Positions 26,599 through 34,603 of a stretch of DNA of 64,000 bases are shown here, piece after piece (position 1 is the first letter of the stretch; each line of letters opens with the position of its first letter). The stretch spans positions 2,396,501-2,460,500 of the forward strand of contig NZ_CP091037.1 of assembly GCF_021534965.1 (NCBI RefSeq), read 5' to 3'. This DNA comes from Muricauda sp. SCSIO 65647 (GTDB taxonomy: Bacteria; Bacteroidota; Bacteroidia; Flavobacteriales; Flavobacteriaceae). A program made the translations under genes and the position numbers. The notes below the pieces were generated by a model that did no database searches, was not told the DNA's origin, and worked only from the letters and a program-made list of their open reading frames with translations.

Positions 26599-26980
26599 AG
26601 TTTTCTTTTTGTCATCCACAGCTGTCACACTGGGTTTGTCGAAGTGGCCGAAAAATCCATTGTTTTTCCCTTGAATCAAAAAAGGCCTGCATCGTGAAGA
26701 CTGTTGGCGATGGCCTAGCGGTTTTAAAGTGTACAATATTGGCCCGGGCCAAGCAATATTCCATTAAGCTGTTTTCCTTATAAAATTACAAAAATTCATT
26801 GTTTTTAATGCTAGCGAAGCACTTCAAAAAAGACTTGGGGCAACGGGCTCAAAAATGAAAAAACCTTTCCGCTCTTGTGAACGGAAAGGCCTTTTTGAAC
26901 GAAGAAGCCAACTACTGGCAACCAACTACAATAAACACTCAACCCAGTTGCTCGACCGCTTCGTTCGGTATTTGTATGTG
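26599..26980. other. Intergenic region upstream of the hydroxylase
   Basis: About 380 bp without a gene. It holds a bidirectional hairpin (26864-26889) and an AT-rich stretch at 26755-26810 that probably includes the hydroxylase promoter, although no clean TAnnTTTG is seen. Confidence 0.5.
26857..26889 (-). terminator. Terminator after the DUF4136 gene
   Basis: CCTTTCCG (26864-26871) and CGGAAAGG (26882-26889) form an 8-bp stem; on the minus strand it is followed by six T. The plus strand also has five T after the stem, so it may act in both directions. Confidence 0.7.
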
Positions 26981-27589
26981 TCAGTTTGCGGCTAACTCTT
27001 GCTCAGGGGGATATTTCTCGAGTATCTGAGAGACAAACTTGCGTATGCGCTCTTCTTTCTTTTCAATATTGGAGGTGTTGTTCAAAGTGCCCACACCACG
27101 ACCTTGCCATACCAATTGTTTGCTGTCGGTATCGATGAGGTCAATATAGAGCGAACCTTCTGTGCGGGTCGAGACATTGGGTCCCCAAGCACCGCCCCAG
27201 CCCCATCCTGGGCCCCAAAGCCATGGGTTCCAACCGCCCCAGCCCCAGCGGCCCCAGCCCCAGCCGCCCCAACCCCAGCCACCCCAGCCGAAGTTGTTGT
27301 AGACGTCTACCTGTTCGCGTTCTTTGGTAAAAATGCTGATCAAAAGATCGGGGTCTTGCGATTTAACAAAACCTCGTGCGTTCATCTCTGTATCAATGGC
27401 CTTAAGAATACGTTTTTTGTCCAAATCGGAGATTTGGGCCTTGTCGATACCCGTTTTGTAAAAAGCGTAGGATTTATAGTCATTGAAATCAGCTTGTGTG
27501 TCATAATCAGAGACTACACGCACTGAAACACACGAACTGAGAAAGACCAAGGCAAGTAAAGGAAGCGCAAAAGCTTTAAAATTTTTCAT
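26981..27589 (-). CDS. DUF4136 lipoprotein
   Basis: A 202-residue lipoprotein; ATG 27589 gives the lipobox MKNFKAFALPLLALVFLSSC. DUF4136 blocks are VRVVSDYDTQADFNDYKSYAFY, DKKRILKAIDTEMNARGFVKSQDPDLLIS and SLYIDLIDTDSKQLVWQGRGVG. A Trp/Gly-rich insert (GWGGWGWGGWGWG) sits near residues 100-130. The family is common in the cell envelope of Bacteroidota; role unknown. It follows a DUF5522 gene by 73 bp on the same strand. Confidence 0.87.
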   Translation of the reverse strand: MKNFKAFALPLLALVFLSSCVSVRVVSDYDTQADFNDYKSYAFYKTGIDKAQISDLDKKRILKAIDTEMNARGFVKSQDPDLLISIFTKEREQVDVYNNFGWGGWGWGGWGWGRWGWGGWNPWLWGPGWGWGGAWGPNVSTRTEGSLYIDLIDTDSKQLVWQGRGVGTLNNTSNIEKKEERIRKFVSQILEKYPPEQELAAN

Positions 27590-27662
27590 ATCAATCTTTT
27601 TTGAGTTAAACCGCAATTTTCTTTCGAAATATGCATCAAATATTATGCCGAAAAGCACAATT

Positions 27663-27824
27663 TTATCGCTGTAAGCCAGTTTTTTTGTCAAAACCGTAAG
27701 GGCAGTGCCGACAACCGCTTTCACAGCAATAGCCCCGCTTTAGAAGATACTGTTCGGTAAAAACTTTATAACCTTCTTTTGAAAGGTAGTAGTCGCCTTC
27801 TTCAAGCGGCAATATCTTTTTCAC
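27663..27824 (-). CDS. DUF5522 small Cys-rich protein (53 aa)
   Basis: A short gene that simple ATG-based calling misses because it starts with GTG (27822-27824); an in-frame stop lies five codons upstream. The sequence carries the full DUF5522 signature: LEEGDYYLSKEGYKVFTEQY followed by LLKRGYCCESGCRHCPYGF. Four to five cysteines in CC-x3-C-x2-C spacing suggest a bound metal. The protein is often co-located with unrelated genes and has no known function. Confidence 0.8.
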   Translation of the reverse strand: MKKILPLEEGDYYLSKEGYKVFTEQYLLKRGYCCESGCRHCPYGFDKKTGLQR

Positions 27825-28036
27825 ACGTTTGTTTTGTCAATTATTTGAAAATGAAATAATTATAAAATTGAAAATGTGGGCAACCACGATGTTCTCGCCT
27901 TAAAAATTTTAAAAATTCCCTTTTGTGAAGAAACTTTTAAAACTCATCGACGCCCGTTTCATGCATATAAATTTACCCATTTATGGGCACTTCAAAGCTG
28001 CTTTTCAGCCGATTTGTGGGTCAGATAACCTATTTT

Positions 28037-28070
28037 TTGAACAAATTGCCGTCCGATACTGTTATATTTG
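28037..28070 (+). promoter_or_regulatory. Promoter of the HExxH-PLP-glucosaminidase-hemL operon
   Basis: TTG (28037-28039), 23-bp spacer, then TATATTTG (28063-28070), a perfect TAnnTTTG. Transcription would begin near 28077, 15 nt before the ATG at 28092. Confidence 0.55.
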
Positions 28071-28091
28071 TAAGAATCATACGATTACAAT

Positions 28092-28421
28092 ATGGTCGTA
28101 GTCTTTCGACATTTCTTTTACAAAAACTATGTGGGGCTCTCACTTTGGCCCTTTATTATTGTAAAAGAAAGACACCACAAAAAAGACACCGTGCTTATCA
28201 ATCATGAGCGCATACACCTTAGACAACAGCAAGAATTGTTGATTTTGCCCTTTTACCTTTTGTATGTGGCTGAATGGTTATTGCGAATAGTACTATACCT
28301 CAATGCCTATCGCGCCTACCAGAACATCAGTTTTGAGCGCGAGGCCTATGCCAATGAGCACGACCCTGACTATCTTAGTACCCGAAAAACCTTTGGGTTT
28401 TTAGATTATCTTTTTCGGTAA
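28092..28421 (+). CDS. Small membrane protein with HExxH motif
   Basis: A 109-residue conserved flavobacterial-type protein. It has a HExxH zinc motif (His38-Glu39-Arg-Ile-His42 in INHERIHLRQQQE), a hydrophobic helix right after it (about 49-70) and a second acidic motif FEREAYANEHD (81-91) that could supply a third ligand. This layout resembles a stripped-down M56/BlaR1-type zincin, which is inference; no activity is known. First gene of a four-gene operon; a promoter lies just upstream. Confidence 0.7.
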   Translation: MVVVFRHFFYKNYVGLSLWPFIIVKERHHKKDTVLINHERIHLRQQQELLILPFYLLYVAEWLLRIVLYLNAYRAYQNISFEREAYANEHDPDYLSTRKTFGFLDYLFR

Positions 28422-28432
28422 GTCAGACCTTT

Positions 28433-29338
28433 TTGAAAAGTCATAACCAACAGATTGATCTGCCCGAATTACGTGAGCGGGGCATTACGCTTTTTATAAA
28501 GCGGGAAGATGAACTGCACCCTCATATTTCAGGAAATAAATTCCGCAAACTGAAATACAATTTGATAAGGGCCAAAGAAGAAGGCCATTCAACCCTGCTG
28601 ACTTTTGGCGGTGCTTTCTCCAACCATATTTTGGCCACTGCCTGTGCTGGTAATGAGAACGCATTCGACACCATAGGAATCATTCGTGGTGAAGAGCTGC
28701 GAAAGAATTGGAAAGATAATCCCACACTACAATTGGCAGCGGCGTTCGGAATGCGATTTCATTTTGTTTCGAGGGATGAATACCGCCAGAAGACCTCTTC
28801 TGTGTTTTTGGAGGCATTACAGGCTGAGTTTGGCGATTTTTATTTGTTGCCAGAGGGTGGTACCAACACCCTCGCCATAAAGGGATGTGAAGAAATTTTG
28901 ACCGAAAATGATGCCGATTTCGATATCATCTGTTGTGCAGTGGGCACTGGGGGCACTTTGACCGGACTCATCAATTCTGCTTCTCGAGAGCAAGCGGTTT
29001 GGGGGTATCCCGCACTAAAAGGTGATTTCTTAAAAGAGGATATTCGTACATTTGCAATCAATGATAATTGGCGATTGATAACCAGCTATCATTTTGGGGG
29101 CTATGCCAAGATAAATTGTGAACTGATCGATTTCATCAACGATTTCAAAAATCGAACAGGCATTGCCCTCGACCCGGTTTACACGGGCAAAATGCTCTAT
29201 GGTATTTTTGACCAAGCCAAAAAGGGTTTTTTTTCAGAGGGTTCCCGCATATTGGCCATCCACACAGGGGGGCTTCAGGGCATAAAGGGCATGAACCTTG
29301 TACTAAAAAAGAAAAAATTGCCGTTGCTCAACATATGA
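28433..29338 (+). CDS. PLP enzyme of the ACC deaminase / D-cysteine desulfhydrase family
   Basis: Fold type II pyridoxal-phosphate enzyme of 301 residues. The PLP lysine is Lys36 (HISGNKFRKLKYN); the substrate loop LTFGGAFSNHILATA and the phosphate-binding AVGTGGTLTGLI also match. The only suitable start is the TTG at 28433, 11 nt after the previous stop. Whether it deaminates ACC or desulfurates D-cysteine cannot be settled; in non-plant-associated bacteria the D-cysteine activity is more likely. It overlaps the next gene by four bases. Confidence 0.87.
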   Translation: MKSHNQQIDLPELRERGITLFIKREDELHPHISGNKFRKLKYNLIRAKEEGHSTLLTFGGAFSNHILATACAGNENAFDTIGIIRGEELRKNWKDNPTLQLAAAFGMRFHFVSRDEYRQKTSSVFLEALQAEFGDFYLLPEGGTNTLAIKGCEEILTENDADFDIICCAVGTGGTLTGLINSASREQAVWGYPALKGDFLKEDIRTFAINDNWRLITSYHFGGYAKINCELIDFINDFKNRTGIALDPVYTGKMLYGIFDQAKKGFFSEGSRILAIHTGGLQGIKGMNLVLKKKKLPLLNI

Positions 29339-30183
29339 GAACACGATTATTGTATGCCGTTATTGGGTTGTTGCTGTTGGCTAGCTGCGGCACCAAAAAA
29401 AGAACCGCACAAAAAGTTGGGGATCGACCACGCCCAGCGGTGGTCTATAATCCGAATAAGGGGGTCAAATCGACAAAGGCTGATGAAACAAAGCTGTACC
29501 CGATGCCTTCCGACCCCGGTAGATTTGTTACATTCCCCATCGCTTCCACTGGTGAATATATCGAGACCTTTGCCGAAATCGCACAATACGAGATGCGTGC
29601 TTTTGGTATTCCGGCCAGTATTACCTTGGCACAGGGCATTTTGGAAAGTGGTTCGGGCAAGGGCCAATTGACCAAAAAAACGAACAACCATTTCGGAATC
29701 AAATGCCATACGGGCTGGGAAGGAGAATATGATTTTCACGACGATGATGAGCGGGGCGAATGCTTCCGTAAGTACAACCATCCTATGTACTCATTTCGCG
29801 ATCACAGTATCTTTCTCTCGTCGCGTTCACGTTATGCCTTTCTTTTCAATTACCGAAGGGATGATTACAAGCGTTGGGCACACGGACTCAAAAAAGCGGG
29901 GTACGCCACCGATAGAAAGTATCCCCAGAAATTGATTTCGTTGATTGAGCAGTACGATTTGCATCGATACGATGAAGAGGTGGTTCAAGGCGGATTGGAA
30001 GTGGTTCGCAAGCCCAAAGACTACGAGGTCTTTACCCACATTGTACAAAAAGGGGATACCCTTTACGGCATTTCAAAGCGCTATACCATTTCGGTTGATG
30101 AGCTTATGCGTATCAACAGATTACAATCTACGAATATATCGATCGGTCAGGTCATCAATATTAGACGGCCCAAGACCAAGTAA
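29335..30183 (+). CDS. LysM-containing glucosaminidase (FlgJ-type) lipoprotein
   Basis: Peptidoglycan hydrolase of 282 residues. N-terminal lipobox MRTRLLYAVIGLLLLASC; glucosaminidase domain at about 65-200 with the likely catalytic Glu104 in AQGILESGSGKGQL and the NNHFGIKCHTGWEG block; C-terminal LysM (about 235-281; HIVQKGDTLYGISKRYTISVDEL). The start overlaps the stop of the PLP enzyme (ATGA). Confidence 0.92.
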   Translation: MRTRLLYAVIGLLLLASCGTKKRTAQKVGDRPRPAVVYNPNKGVKSTKADETKLYPMPSDPGRFVTFPIASTGEYIETFAEIAQYEMRAFGIPASITLAQGILESGSGKGQLTKKTNNHFGIKCHTGWEGEYDFHDDDERGECFRKYNHPMYSFRDHSIFLSSRSRYAFLFNYRRDDYKRWAHGLKKAGYATDRKYPQKLISLIEQYDLHRYDEEVVQGGLEVVRKPKDYEVFTHIVQKGDTLYGISKRYTISVDELMRINRLQSTNISIGQVINIRRPKTK

Positions 30184-30204
30184 AATATGTGACACTTGAT
30201 AAAC

Positions 30205-31485
30205 ATGCGATACCAACGAAGCAGTGCGTTATTTGCAGAGGCCAAAAAGTATATTCCCGGAGGGGTGAATTCTCCCGTACGGGCTTTTAAGGCCGTGGGC
30301 GGCGAACCTATTTTTATCAAAAAAGCAAAAGGGGCCTACCTCTACGACGAGGATGACAATCGCTATATCGATTATATCGCCTCTTGGGGCCCATTACTCT
30401 TTGGCCATGCATTTGAACCCGTCATCAAAACGGTCGTCGAAAAGGCAAAAAAAGGCACATCGTTCGGTATTCCCACAGAGATTGAGACCCAGTTGGCAAA
30501 ACTTGCCGTTGACATGGTGCCGAATATTGACAAGATTCGTTTTGTGAACTCTGGCACCGAGGCCTGTATGAGTGCGGTACGGTTGGCCCGTGGCTACACG
30601 GGTAAGGATAAGATTATCAAATTTACGGGTTGTTATCACGGCCATTCCGATGCTTTTTTGATCCAGGCCGGGAGCGGGGCCGTAACCTTTGGGAGTCCGA
30701 ATAGTCCCGGGGTTACACAAGGTACGGCAAAAGATACACTGCTTGCCGATTACAATGATCTTGAAGGGGTAAGGGCCTTGGTTGAAGCCAACAAAGATGA
30801 AATCGCAGGGATTATTCTGGAACCCGTTGCCGGAAATATGGGATGTATTGTTCCGACCAAGGAATTTATTCATGGATTGCGAGAATTGTGCACCCAAGAA
30901 GGTATGTTACTGTTATTTGATGAAGTGATGACCGGTTTTCGATTGGGCAAAGGGGGCGCACAAGAAGCACTTGCAATTGATGCGGATATCGTGATGTTCG
31001 GCAAGGTCATCGGAGGTGGATTGCCCGTTGGGGCCTTTGCGGCCAAAACCGAAATTATGGCACATCTGGCCCCTGACGGACCTGTGTACCAAGCCGGAAC
31101 TTTAAGTGGAAACCCGTTGGCCATGGGCGCCGGATTCGCCATGCTCTCTGAAATTGACCAAAACCCAGAAGTATTTCAAAGTCTGGCCAAAAAAACGGAA
31201 TATTTGCACAAGGGCATTGCTGAGGTGCTGACCCAAAAGGGAATTGCTCATCAAATCAACCGGTTTGGCAGTATGATTTCGGTACATTTTTGTGAAGACC
31301 CCGTGGTAGATTTTGCATCCTCTTCAAAAGGTAACAATGATACGTTCAAAAAGTATTTTCATGGCATGTTGGATCAGGGGGTTTACTTGCCTCCATCCGC
31401 TTTTGAAAGCTACTTTTTAAATGACGCCTTGAGTTATTCCGATCTCGATAGTACAATAGAAGCGATTAAAAATTGTGACCTCTAA
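30205..31485 (+). CDS. hemL: Glutamate-1-semialdehyde 2,1-aminomutase
   Basis: Converts glutamate-1-semialdehyde to 5-aminolevulinate, the committed C5 step to haem. A 426-residue PLP class III aminotransferase; Lys267 in [14 protein letters not shown] binds the cofactor, and [15 protein letters not shown] and [16 protein letters not shown] are family blocks. The ATG at 30205 is preferred to a TTG at 30196. Last gene of the operon starting at 28092. Confidence 0.97.
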   Translation: MRYQRSSALFAEAKKYIPGGVNSPVRAFKAVGGEPIFIKKAKGAYLYDEDDNRYIDYIASWGPLLFGHAFEPVIKTVVEKAKKGTSFGIPTEIETQLAKLAVDMVPNIDKIRFVNSGTEACMSAVRLARGYTGKDKIIKFTGCYHGHSDAFLIQAGSGAVTFGSPNSPGVTQGTAKDTLLADYNDLEGVRALVEANKDEIAGIILEPVAGNMGCIVPTKEFIHGLRELCTQEGMLLLFDEVMTGFRLGKGGAQEALAIDADIVMFGKVIGGGLPVGAFAAKTEIMAHLAPDGPVYQAGTLSGNPLAMGAGFAMLSEIDQNPEVFQSLAKKTEYLHKGIAEVLTQKGIAHQINRFGSMISVHFCEDPVVDFASSSKGNNDTFKKYFHGMLDQGVYLPPSAFESYFLNDALSYSDLDSTIEAIKNCDL

Positions 31486-31533
31486 CCATTTTTTACGGTA
31501 GGCTTATCATGGGTGTCAAAGAAGTTTGATGCC

Positions 31534-32136
31534 TTAGGTATTTTCATTTTCTTTTAATATCCGGGCTTTTAAGCGACTCAGTGAAACAGGGTCTGCACCC
31601 AAGTATGAAGCGATATGTCGTTGGGCAATTCTGCTTTCAAGATTTGGGTGGTTACTTTTGAAAAAATAATACAGGTTCTTTAGATTTCCAGTGGCCAAGA
31701 GCACCTCTTTCTTTGATTTGAGCATCAATTCCTTTTCTGAGACCTTATTTCCCAATACGAGCAAATCCCTGAACTTATACCGTAGTTCGGTAAATTTTTT
31801 CTCCTCAAAAATGAGAACGCTACAATTCTCAAGAGCTTGAATGTTCAGCAAGCTTCTTCCATGCGATTGTCGGGTAAATGAAGGTGCCACGAACTCTCCT
31901 TCTTTATAGAAAGACATCGTATATTCTTTGCAGTCAGAAGTGACATGGTACATTCGCAATACACCTTCAAGTACAAAGACCTCGTAGTTGAAGTACTTTC
32001 CTATATCAGTGAGGTTTTCAGATTTTGAAATGGTAAGCTGTGCCGATATTTCCATTAGTTGGTTCCACGTATTGTGCCGCAGGGGAGAAATAGCATCTAA
32101 TTGTTCTTTGATATGCTGATTCATGGCTTTTGTCAA
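31534..32136 (-). CDS. Crp/Fnr family regulator
   Basis: A 200-residue regulator: cyclic-nucleotide-binding-like barrel at residues 20-135 (FNYEVFVLEGVLRMYHVTSDCKEYTMSFYKEG) and a C-terminal helix-turn-helix (SRIAQRHIASYLGADPVSLSRLKARIL). The cAMP-contacting Arg-Ser motif is absent, as in many flavobacterial members, so the ligand is unknown. The start may be ATG 32136 or 32124. It is divergent from the hydrolase at 32195; the 58-bp gap contains TTAAC-CGCA-GTTAA, a candidate site. Confidence 0.88.
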   Translation of the reverse strand: MTKAMNQHIKEQLDAISPLRHNTWNQLMEISAQLTISKSENLTDIGKYFNYEVFVLEGVLRMYHVTSDCKEYTMSFYKEGEFVAPSFTRQSHGRSLLNIQALENCSVLIFEEKKFTELRYKFRDLLVLGNKVSEKELMLKSKKEVLLATGNLKNLYYFFKSNHPNLESRIAQRHIASYLGADPVSLSRLKARILKENENT

Positions 32137-32194
32137 ATGTTATTTCTTAACCGCAGTTAATGGATCAAAAACTCAAAAGTAAGACCTTTGTTCA

Positions 32195-33700
32195 ATGGTG
32201 AAAAATGAGGCATTTGATTTTGGGCATATTGCCTTTGCTCTTCTACTGCTATTTATAATGCAGGTCAATGGACAAAAGTACCCCATCAATGCCCGTACAG
32301 AAGCGGACAGTGTTCTTCATGTAGATTTCAGTTTTCCAGAGAACTGGAAAAACAATACGAGCAGGGAAATTCTTCTTCCGGTCAAGATTTATAGAACTCG
32401 AAATGAAACACCTTCTTCGCCCATTCTATGGTTGTCAGGGGGGCCTGGTCAAACCAATCTCGATTATGTACCCCCTCCCCAGCTTCTTAAAAACCATGAT
32501 GTGATTCTTATTGGCTATAGGGGGGTCGATGGATCGATATCATTGAATTGCCCTGAAGTCAGTACTGCTTTTAAGGGCAAAGGAGACCATCTTCTGGCCC
32601 AAAAATCAGTGGACAATATCAAAAATGCCGCTAAAAACTGCGCTGATAGGTTATTGAATGAGGGCATAGACCTTAACGGTTATACGATTGAACAAGTGCT
32701 GTTCGATATTGATTCGGTAAGAAGCTTTTTTCAGATTGACCGGCTCAATTTACTTAGTGGAAGTTATGGTACCAGAGTAGCCCAGTCATATGCAAAATAC
32801 CATCCAGGCAAAGTGAATAGATCGGTTATGATAGGGGCCAATGCAAGGGGCAGGTTTGTTTGGGAACCTGGGATAATCGAAGAAAAAATTGATGATTATA
32901 ACGATTTGTGCCAAAAACACCCCTACTGTAGCAGTAAAACAAAAAACCTAAAGAAAACATTTGATAACGTATTGAAAGAGCTGCCTGAAAGTTGGCTTTT
33001 TGTTCCCATTGACCGGGGTAAGGTAGCGGTGGTGGCCTTTGGGTTGCTCTATAACAAAAAAACGGCCCTTCAAGTAATCGATTCTTTTTTGGCTGCTGAG
33101 CAGGGTGATTATAGTGGAATTGCATTGATGTCGATGGCCTATGATTATGTTTTGCCAAAAATGATGGTATGGGGCGATTTTTTCTCAAAGGGCATGATAG
33201 ACTATGACCCGGCAAGAAATTACAGACGTGAATTTACATCGTCACCTTTTGTTTTGGGTTCACCCATGTCGGCTTTGTTTATGGACGTGGGCGAAATATG
33301 GCCTGTGAAGCAGCCCCCATCCAATTTTTCAGAAATGGATACAACAAACGTCGAAACACTTTTTTTAAATGGTGCATTGGATTTTTCGACGCCTCATGAA
33401 ATCGTACAGAATGAGTTGCTGCCCTTTTTTAAGAACGGAGAACTGGTGGTCTTTGAAGGAGCCGGACATGTTTCCGATCTTTTGTATAAGAAAGAGGTCA
33501 TCACAGGAATGGAAAGGTATTTTCTTACGGGCAAAGCCCAATTCAGGCAATTTTCCAATCGTATCAGTTTTGAGATTAAAAACGGGTTTCCAAAAATTGC
33601 CAAAATCTCAGTTGGTGTTCTCACCATTGTAGTGCTCTTACTAGCTTTTCTTCTATATAGGTTCATTGTTGGGCGAATAGTAAAGGATAGAAGAAAATAG
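32195..33700 (+). CDS. Membrane-anchored alpha/beta hydrolase, proline iminopeptidase-like
   Basis: A 501-residue exported hydrolase: signal region at the start, oxyanion loop LSGGPGQTN, nucleophile Ser190 (SGSYGTR), acid in GALDFSTPHE, base in GAGHVSDLL, and one C-terminal helix (VGVLTIVVLLLAFLLYRFIVG) followed by basic residues. The arrangement resembles tripeptidyl/prolyl peptidases with a TAP-like C-terminal part. The substrate is unknown. Control by the divergent Crp-type gene is likely. Confidence 0.83.
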   Translation: MVKNEAFDFGHIAFALLLLFIMQVNGQKYPINARTEADSVLHVDFSFPENWKNNTSREILLPVKIYRTRNETPSSPILWLSGGPGQTNLDYVPPPQLLKNHDVILIGYRGVDGSISLNCPEVSTAFKGKGDHLLAQKSVDNIKNAAKNCADRLLNEGIDLNGYTIEQVLFDIDSVRSFFQIDRLNLLSGSYGTRVAQSYAKYHPGKVNRSVMIGANARGRFVWEPGIIEEKIDDYNDLCQKHPYCSSKTKNLKKTFDNVLKELPESWLFVPIDRGKVAVVAFGLLYNKKTALQVIDSFLAAEQGDYSGIALMSMAYDYVLPKMMVWGDFFSKGMIDYDPARNYRREFTSSPFVLGSPMSALFMDVGEIWPVKQPPSNFSEMDTTNVETLFLNGALDFSTPHEIVQNELLPFFKNGELVVFEGAGHVSDLLYKKEVITGMERYFLTGKAQFRQFSNRISFEIKNGFPKIAKISVGVLTIVVLLLAFLLYRFIVGRIVKDRRK

Positions 33701-33807
33701 GTTGCCATATCGTTCTGGGGTGCATGAAATGTATCAACTGTTAACCGATAGGTGTGTTTTACCTTGAAAAAACCAAAACGGCGTATCCGCGATATTGGGT
33801 ACGTCTA

Positions 33808-34521
33808 TTATTTTGCCTTTAATCGGTATTGGTAAGGATTGCTGCCCGGTGTTTCTTTTTTGATTTTGGGCAAGCGTTCAAATCGGCCCGTGGCCAGCAT
33901 CTTTTTTTGAAAACGGCTGCGGTCTAGGTTTTGCTGCAGAATGGCCTGGTGCAGACGGTGCAGTTGGGGCATGGTAAATTCTTTGGGCAAGAGGTTATAG
34001 GTGAGGAGTTCATTTTTGCTGTCCTCTTTAAGACGATTGCGTGCGGTTTCGACAATGGTCTTATGATCTAGCCACAGTTCGGGCAATTCTTCAAACGGAA
34101 ACCAGTCTACGGCCTCATCAAACTCACCGGGTACGGGATGGGTATTGTCGATGTCGACCAAAGAGTAATGCGCCAAGGTCACAAAACGGCCATTGATCCA
34201 ATAGTCTTCTCGCCAGGGTAGGCCCTTATTGTCAAAATACTGCTTGAACTCTTGCTCGAATTGACGATCAGCGGCCCCAAAAACCGACAAGAACTTGAAA
34301 TGGGGATCTTCTAAGCCGGTTCTCTCTTTGAGTATGCGCGAAACCGCTGTGTCAACAGACTCTTCTTTTTTGATATACCCCCCGGGCAAAACCCATTTGC
34401 TTCCCAATTTGAGCAAAAGACATTTTAAAACTCCTCCCTTGTAACCAATGATCACCAAATCTATAGAGAGGTTGGGCAAGAAATATTCGGTACCGTTTTC
34501 TAGAATTTTTTGGATTTCCAT
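33808..34521 (-). CDS. Nudix-domain transcriptional regulator (NrtR/AraR type)
   Basis: A 237-residue protein with an N-terminal Nudix fold (LVIIGYKGGVLKCLLLKLGSKWVLPGGYIKKEESVD) and a C-terminal winged helix (NLLPKEFTMPQLHRLHQAIL, RSRFQKKML). The Nudix box departs from GX5EX7REUXEEXGU (ILKERTGLED in place of REUXEE), as is usual when the fold senses a ligand instead of cleaving it. In Bacteroides, proteins of this kind control arabinose genes. The start is ATG 34521; a consensus minus-strand promoter lies directly upstream. It is divergent from a GH3 glycosidase, its likely target. Confidence 0.88.
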   Translation of the reverse strand: MEIQKILENGTEYFLPNLSIDLVIIGYKGGVLKCLLLKLGSKWVLPGGYIKKEESVDTAVSRILKERTGLEDPHFKFLSVFGAADRQFEQEFKQYFDNKGLPWREDYWINGRFVTLAHYSLVDIDNTHPVPGEFDEAVDWFPFEELPELWLDHKTIVETARNRLKEDSKNELLTYNLLPKEFTMPQLHRLHQAILQQNLDRSRFQKKMLATGRFERLPKIKKETPGSNPYQYRLKAK

Positions 34522-34526
34522 TGTGG

Positions 34527-34557
34527 CAAAAATAATGTTTGTGGCGTTTGGACACAA
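34527..34557 (-). promoter_or_regulatory. Promoter of the Nudix regulator gene
   Basis: On the minus strand: TTG (34555-34557), 20-bp spacer, TATTTTTG (34527-34534). The start codon follows six bases after the -7 element, so the mRNA would be nearly leaderless. Operator 1 covers the -33 element and spacer, suggesting autoregulation. Confidence 0.55.
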
Positions 34558-34558
34558 A
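34538..34558 (+). promoter_or_regulatory. Operator 1, TTTGTG-N9-CACAAA
   Basis: Inverted repeat TTTGTG (34538-34543) / CACAAA (34553-34558) with a 9-nt spacer. It covers the -33 TTG (34548-34550) of the GH3 promoter. Same arms and spacing as operator 2, 36 bp away. Confidence 0.7.
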
Positions 34559-34577
34559 AAAAATTTAATTATATTTG
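34548..34577 (+). promoter_or_regulatory. Promoter of the GH3 gene
   Basis: TTG (34548-34550), 19-bp spacer and TATATTTG (34570-34577) form a textbook Bacteroidota promoter; transcription would begin near 34584, about 20 nt before the ATG. Confidence 0.7.
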
Positions 34578-34594
34578 TGACAATTTGACACAAA
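34574..34594 (+). promoter_or_regulatory. Operator 2, TTTGTG-N9-CACAAA
   Basis: Near-perfect palindrome: TTTGTG (34574-34579) / CACAAA (34589-34594), extended by matching A/T at both ends. It overlaps the last bases of the GH3 -7 element and the expected start of transcription, so binding would block initiation. Confidence 0.75.
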
Positions 34595-34603
34595 TAAGCA
34601 CCC

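Noticed and set aside
26999-27526. 175-codon plus-strand frame with PAPAAPAPAAP composition
   Set aside because: It arises from the antisense of the Trp/Gly-rich insert of the DUF4136 lipoprotein.
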